Shown here one piece after another: positions 58,107 to 64,000 of a DNA stretch of 64,000 nucleotides. Source of the DNA: Telmatactis stephensoni (taxonomy: Eukaryota > Cnidaria > Anthozoa > Actiniaria > Isophelliidae); the NCBI GenBank assembly GCA_029948255.1, contig JALIZF010001708.1:434001-498000 (forward strand), given 5' to 3'. The position numbers and the translations under genes are program-made. Under the pieces are notes generated by a model, which saw only the letters and a program-made list of their open reading frames with translations, did no database searches and was not told the origin of the DNA. Numbering within the stretch: position 1 is the first letter of the stretch; the number at the start of each line of letters is the position of its first letter.

Positions 58107-58585
58107 GAGTGATTTTCATCGGACTGTGAAACAATTACTAATAGTCAGTGTTTAATAGTTAACAAATAGATTCCATTTTTCCGTGCGTCTGTACTCTAAT
58201 CGATGCACAGATGACGTCAAAATGTGGTGAGAACAAAAAAGTACGCCACGAGACGAAGTCGAGTGGCGTGACTGTTGTTCTCACCACATTTTGACGTCTT
58301 CTGTGCATCGATTAGAGTACAGACGCACGGAAAAATGTAATCTATCTGTTTTATATATTTATCGAAACATTCCAACCAATCAGAGCGCGCGTAAGATTCG
58401 ATGACGCCGTCTATGTGTGTGTACTCTAATCACACATGGTTGTTCGACCAATCAGAGCGCGCGTAATATGCCAATTATTATATAATGTCTAATAGTTGTA
58501 TTGCAACAAAAGAAAACAAATGGGTGCAGAGTCTACTAGTGTCTATTAGCTTAGTAACTATTTCACAGTCCGGTGAAAATCACTC
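58107..58585. mobile_element. 479-bp TA-flanked MITE with inner palindrome
   Basis: Inverted ends GAGTGATTTTCATCGGACTG and near complement are flanked by TA (58105-58106, 58586-58587). Inside, 58168-58343 is a second long palindrome around CGTGCGTCTGTACTCTAATC. AATCAGAGCGCGCGTAA occurs twice (58378 and 58452). Same end family as the MITEs at 37230 and 44409. Confidence 0.85.
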
Positions 58586-58697
58586 TACTACCTGAGGCTC
58601 CTTCACACTCTACCCTCTCCCGTACTGGCAGTAGCACCAGCTATCCAAGCAAAATAATTCTAAATCAAACACTACACAAGACATTTTCTGAACTGAT

Positions 58698-58703
58698 TTT
58701 ATT
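58698..58703 (-). terminator. RPS8 poly(A) signal
   Basis: AATAAA on the - strand, 27 bases after the RPS8 stop codon. Confidence 0.6.
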
Positions 58704-58729
58704 AATAGTACAAGCACATTTAGGATCAT

Positions 58730-63904
<5,175 letters not shown>

Positions 63905-64000
63905 CTACAAAAATATAACACTTATAAGCAAGTCCAGTGATTTATTAGACTCCATATTATTGCAGAAGTCAAAGCAAGTTTCTTGTTTATATTCTGAAAC

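Overview
The window is animal nuclear DNA: AT-rich, with spliced genes and dense transposon debris. The best organism clue is combined. The right edge holds a normal multi-exon RPS8 gene. The rest carries transposon-borne protein families (YqaJ nuclease with PHD finger, P2X7-tail-like zinc domain, UBZ-finger/G2E3-like protein, rve-type integrase, PIF/Harbinger, 2A-bearing CR1-like LINE) that together are typical of cnidarian genomes. I infer an anthozoan, probably a stony coral or sea anemone, but nothing here fixes the species.

Layout. 1-20870: a tandem array of a roughly 6.4-kb repeat unit (copies A to D), which carries exon-like coding blocks of a protein I do not recognise. Parts of copies A, B and C are almost identical. 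A foreign 1.6-kb segment with a ubiquitin-like ORF and a 3 x 91-bp tandem repeat lies between B and C, and two inverted-repeat insertions interrupt C and D. 20870-28100: a non-LTR reverse transcriptase fragment, then old degenerate sequence with a PHD-finger remnant. 28136-30840: a broken CR1/L2-like LINE with a 2A-like peptide and PHD finger. 30841-31215: a RecQ helicase fragment. 31216-33010: another piece of the array unit. 33402-34506: a non-autonomous inverted-repeat element. 35202-38807: a complete PIF/Harbinger transposon with both genes open and 3-bp target duplications. 39186-39890: another array fragment. 39977-42951: an element with minisatellite terminal inverted repeats and two convergent broken genes. 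42955-44086: a broken YqaJ-nuclease/PHD gene. 44409-46515: a TA-flanked MITE and a P2X7-tail-like pseudogene. 46870-51350: a 97-bp tandem repeat, a 1-kb piggyBac-like MITE and little else. 52428-57163: a 4.7-kb inverted-repeat element with a nearly intact antisense LINE inside. 57164-58585: two more MITEs. 58698-63904: RPS8 on the minus strand, with three MITEs and one box C/D snoRNA candidate in its introns.

How the parts relate. RPS8 is the only gene I regard as an ordinary host gene. The Harbinger pair (DDE transposase plus Myb/SANT-like partner) is a self-contained transposition system and looks structurally capable. Most other coding material is decayed transposon protein. Several MITE families recur in the window and show consistent target-site duplications: TA for the GAGTGATTT family, TTAA for the piggyBac-like one, and TAGNN for the CAAGAGACC family shared by the 4.7-kb element and an RPS8 intron.
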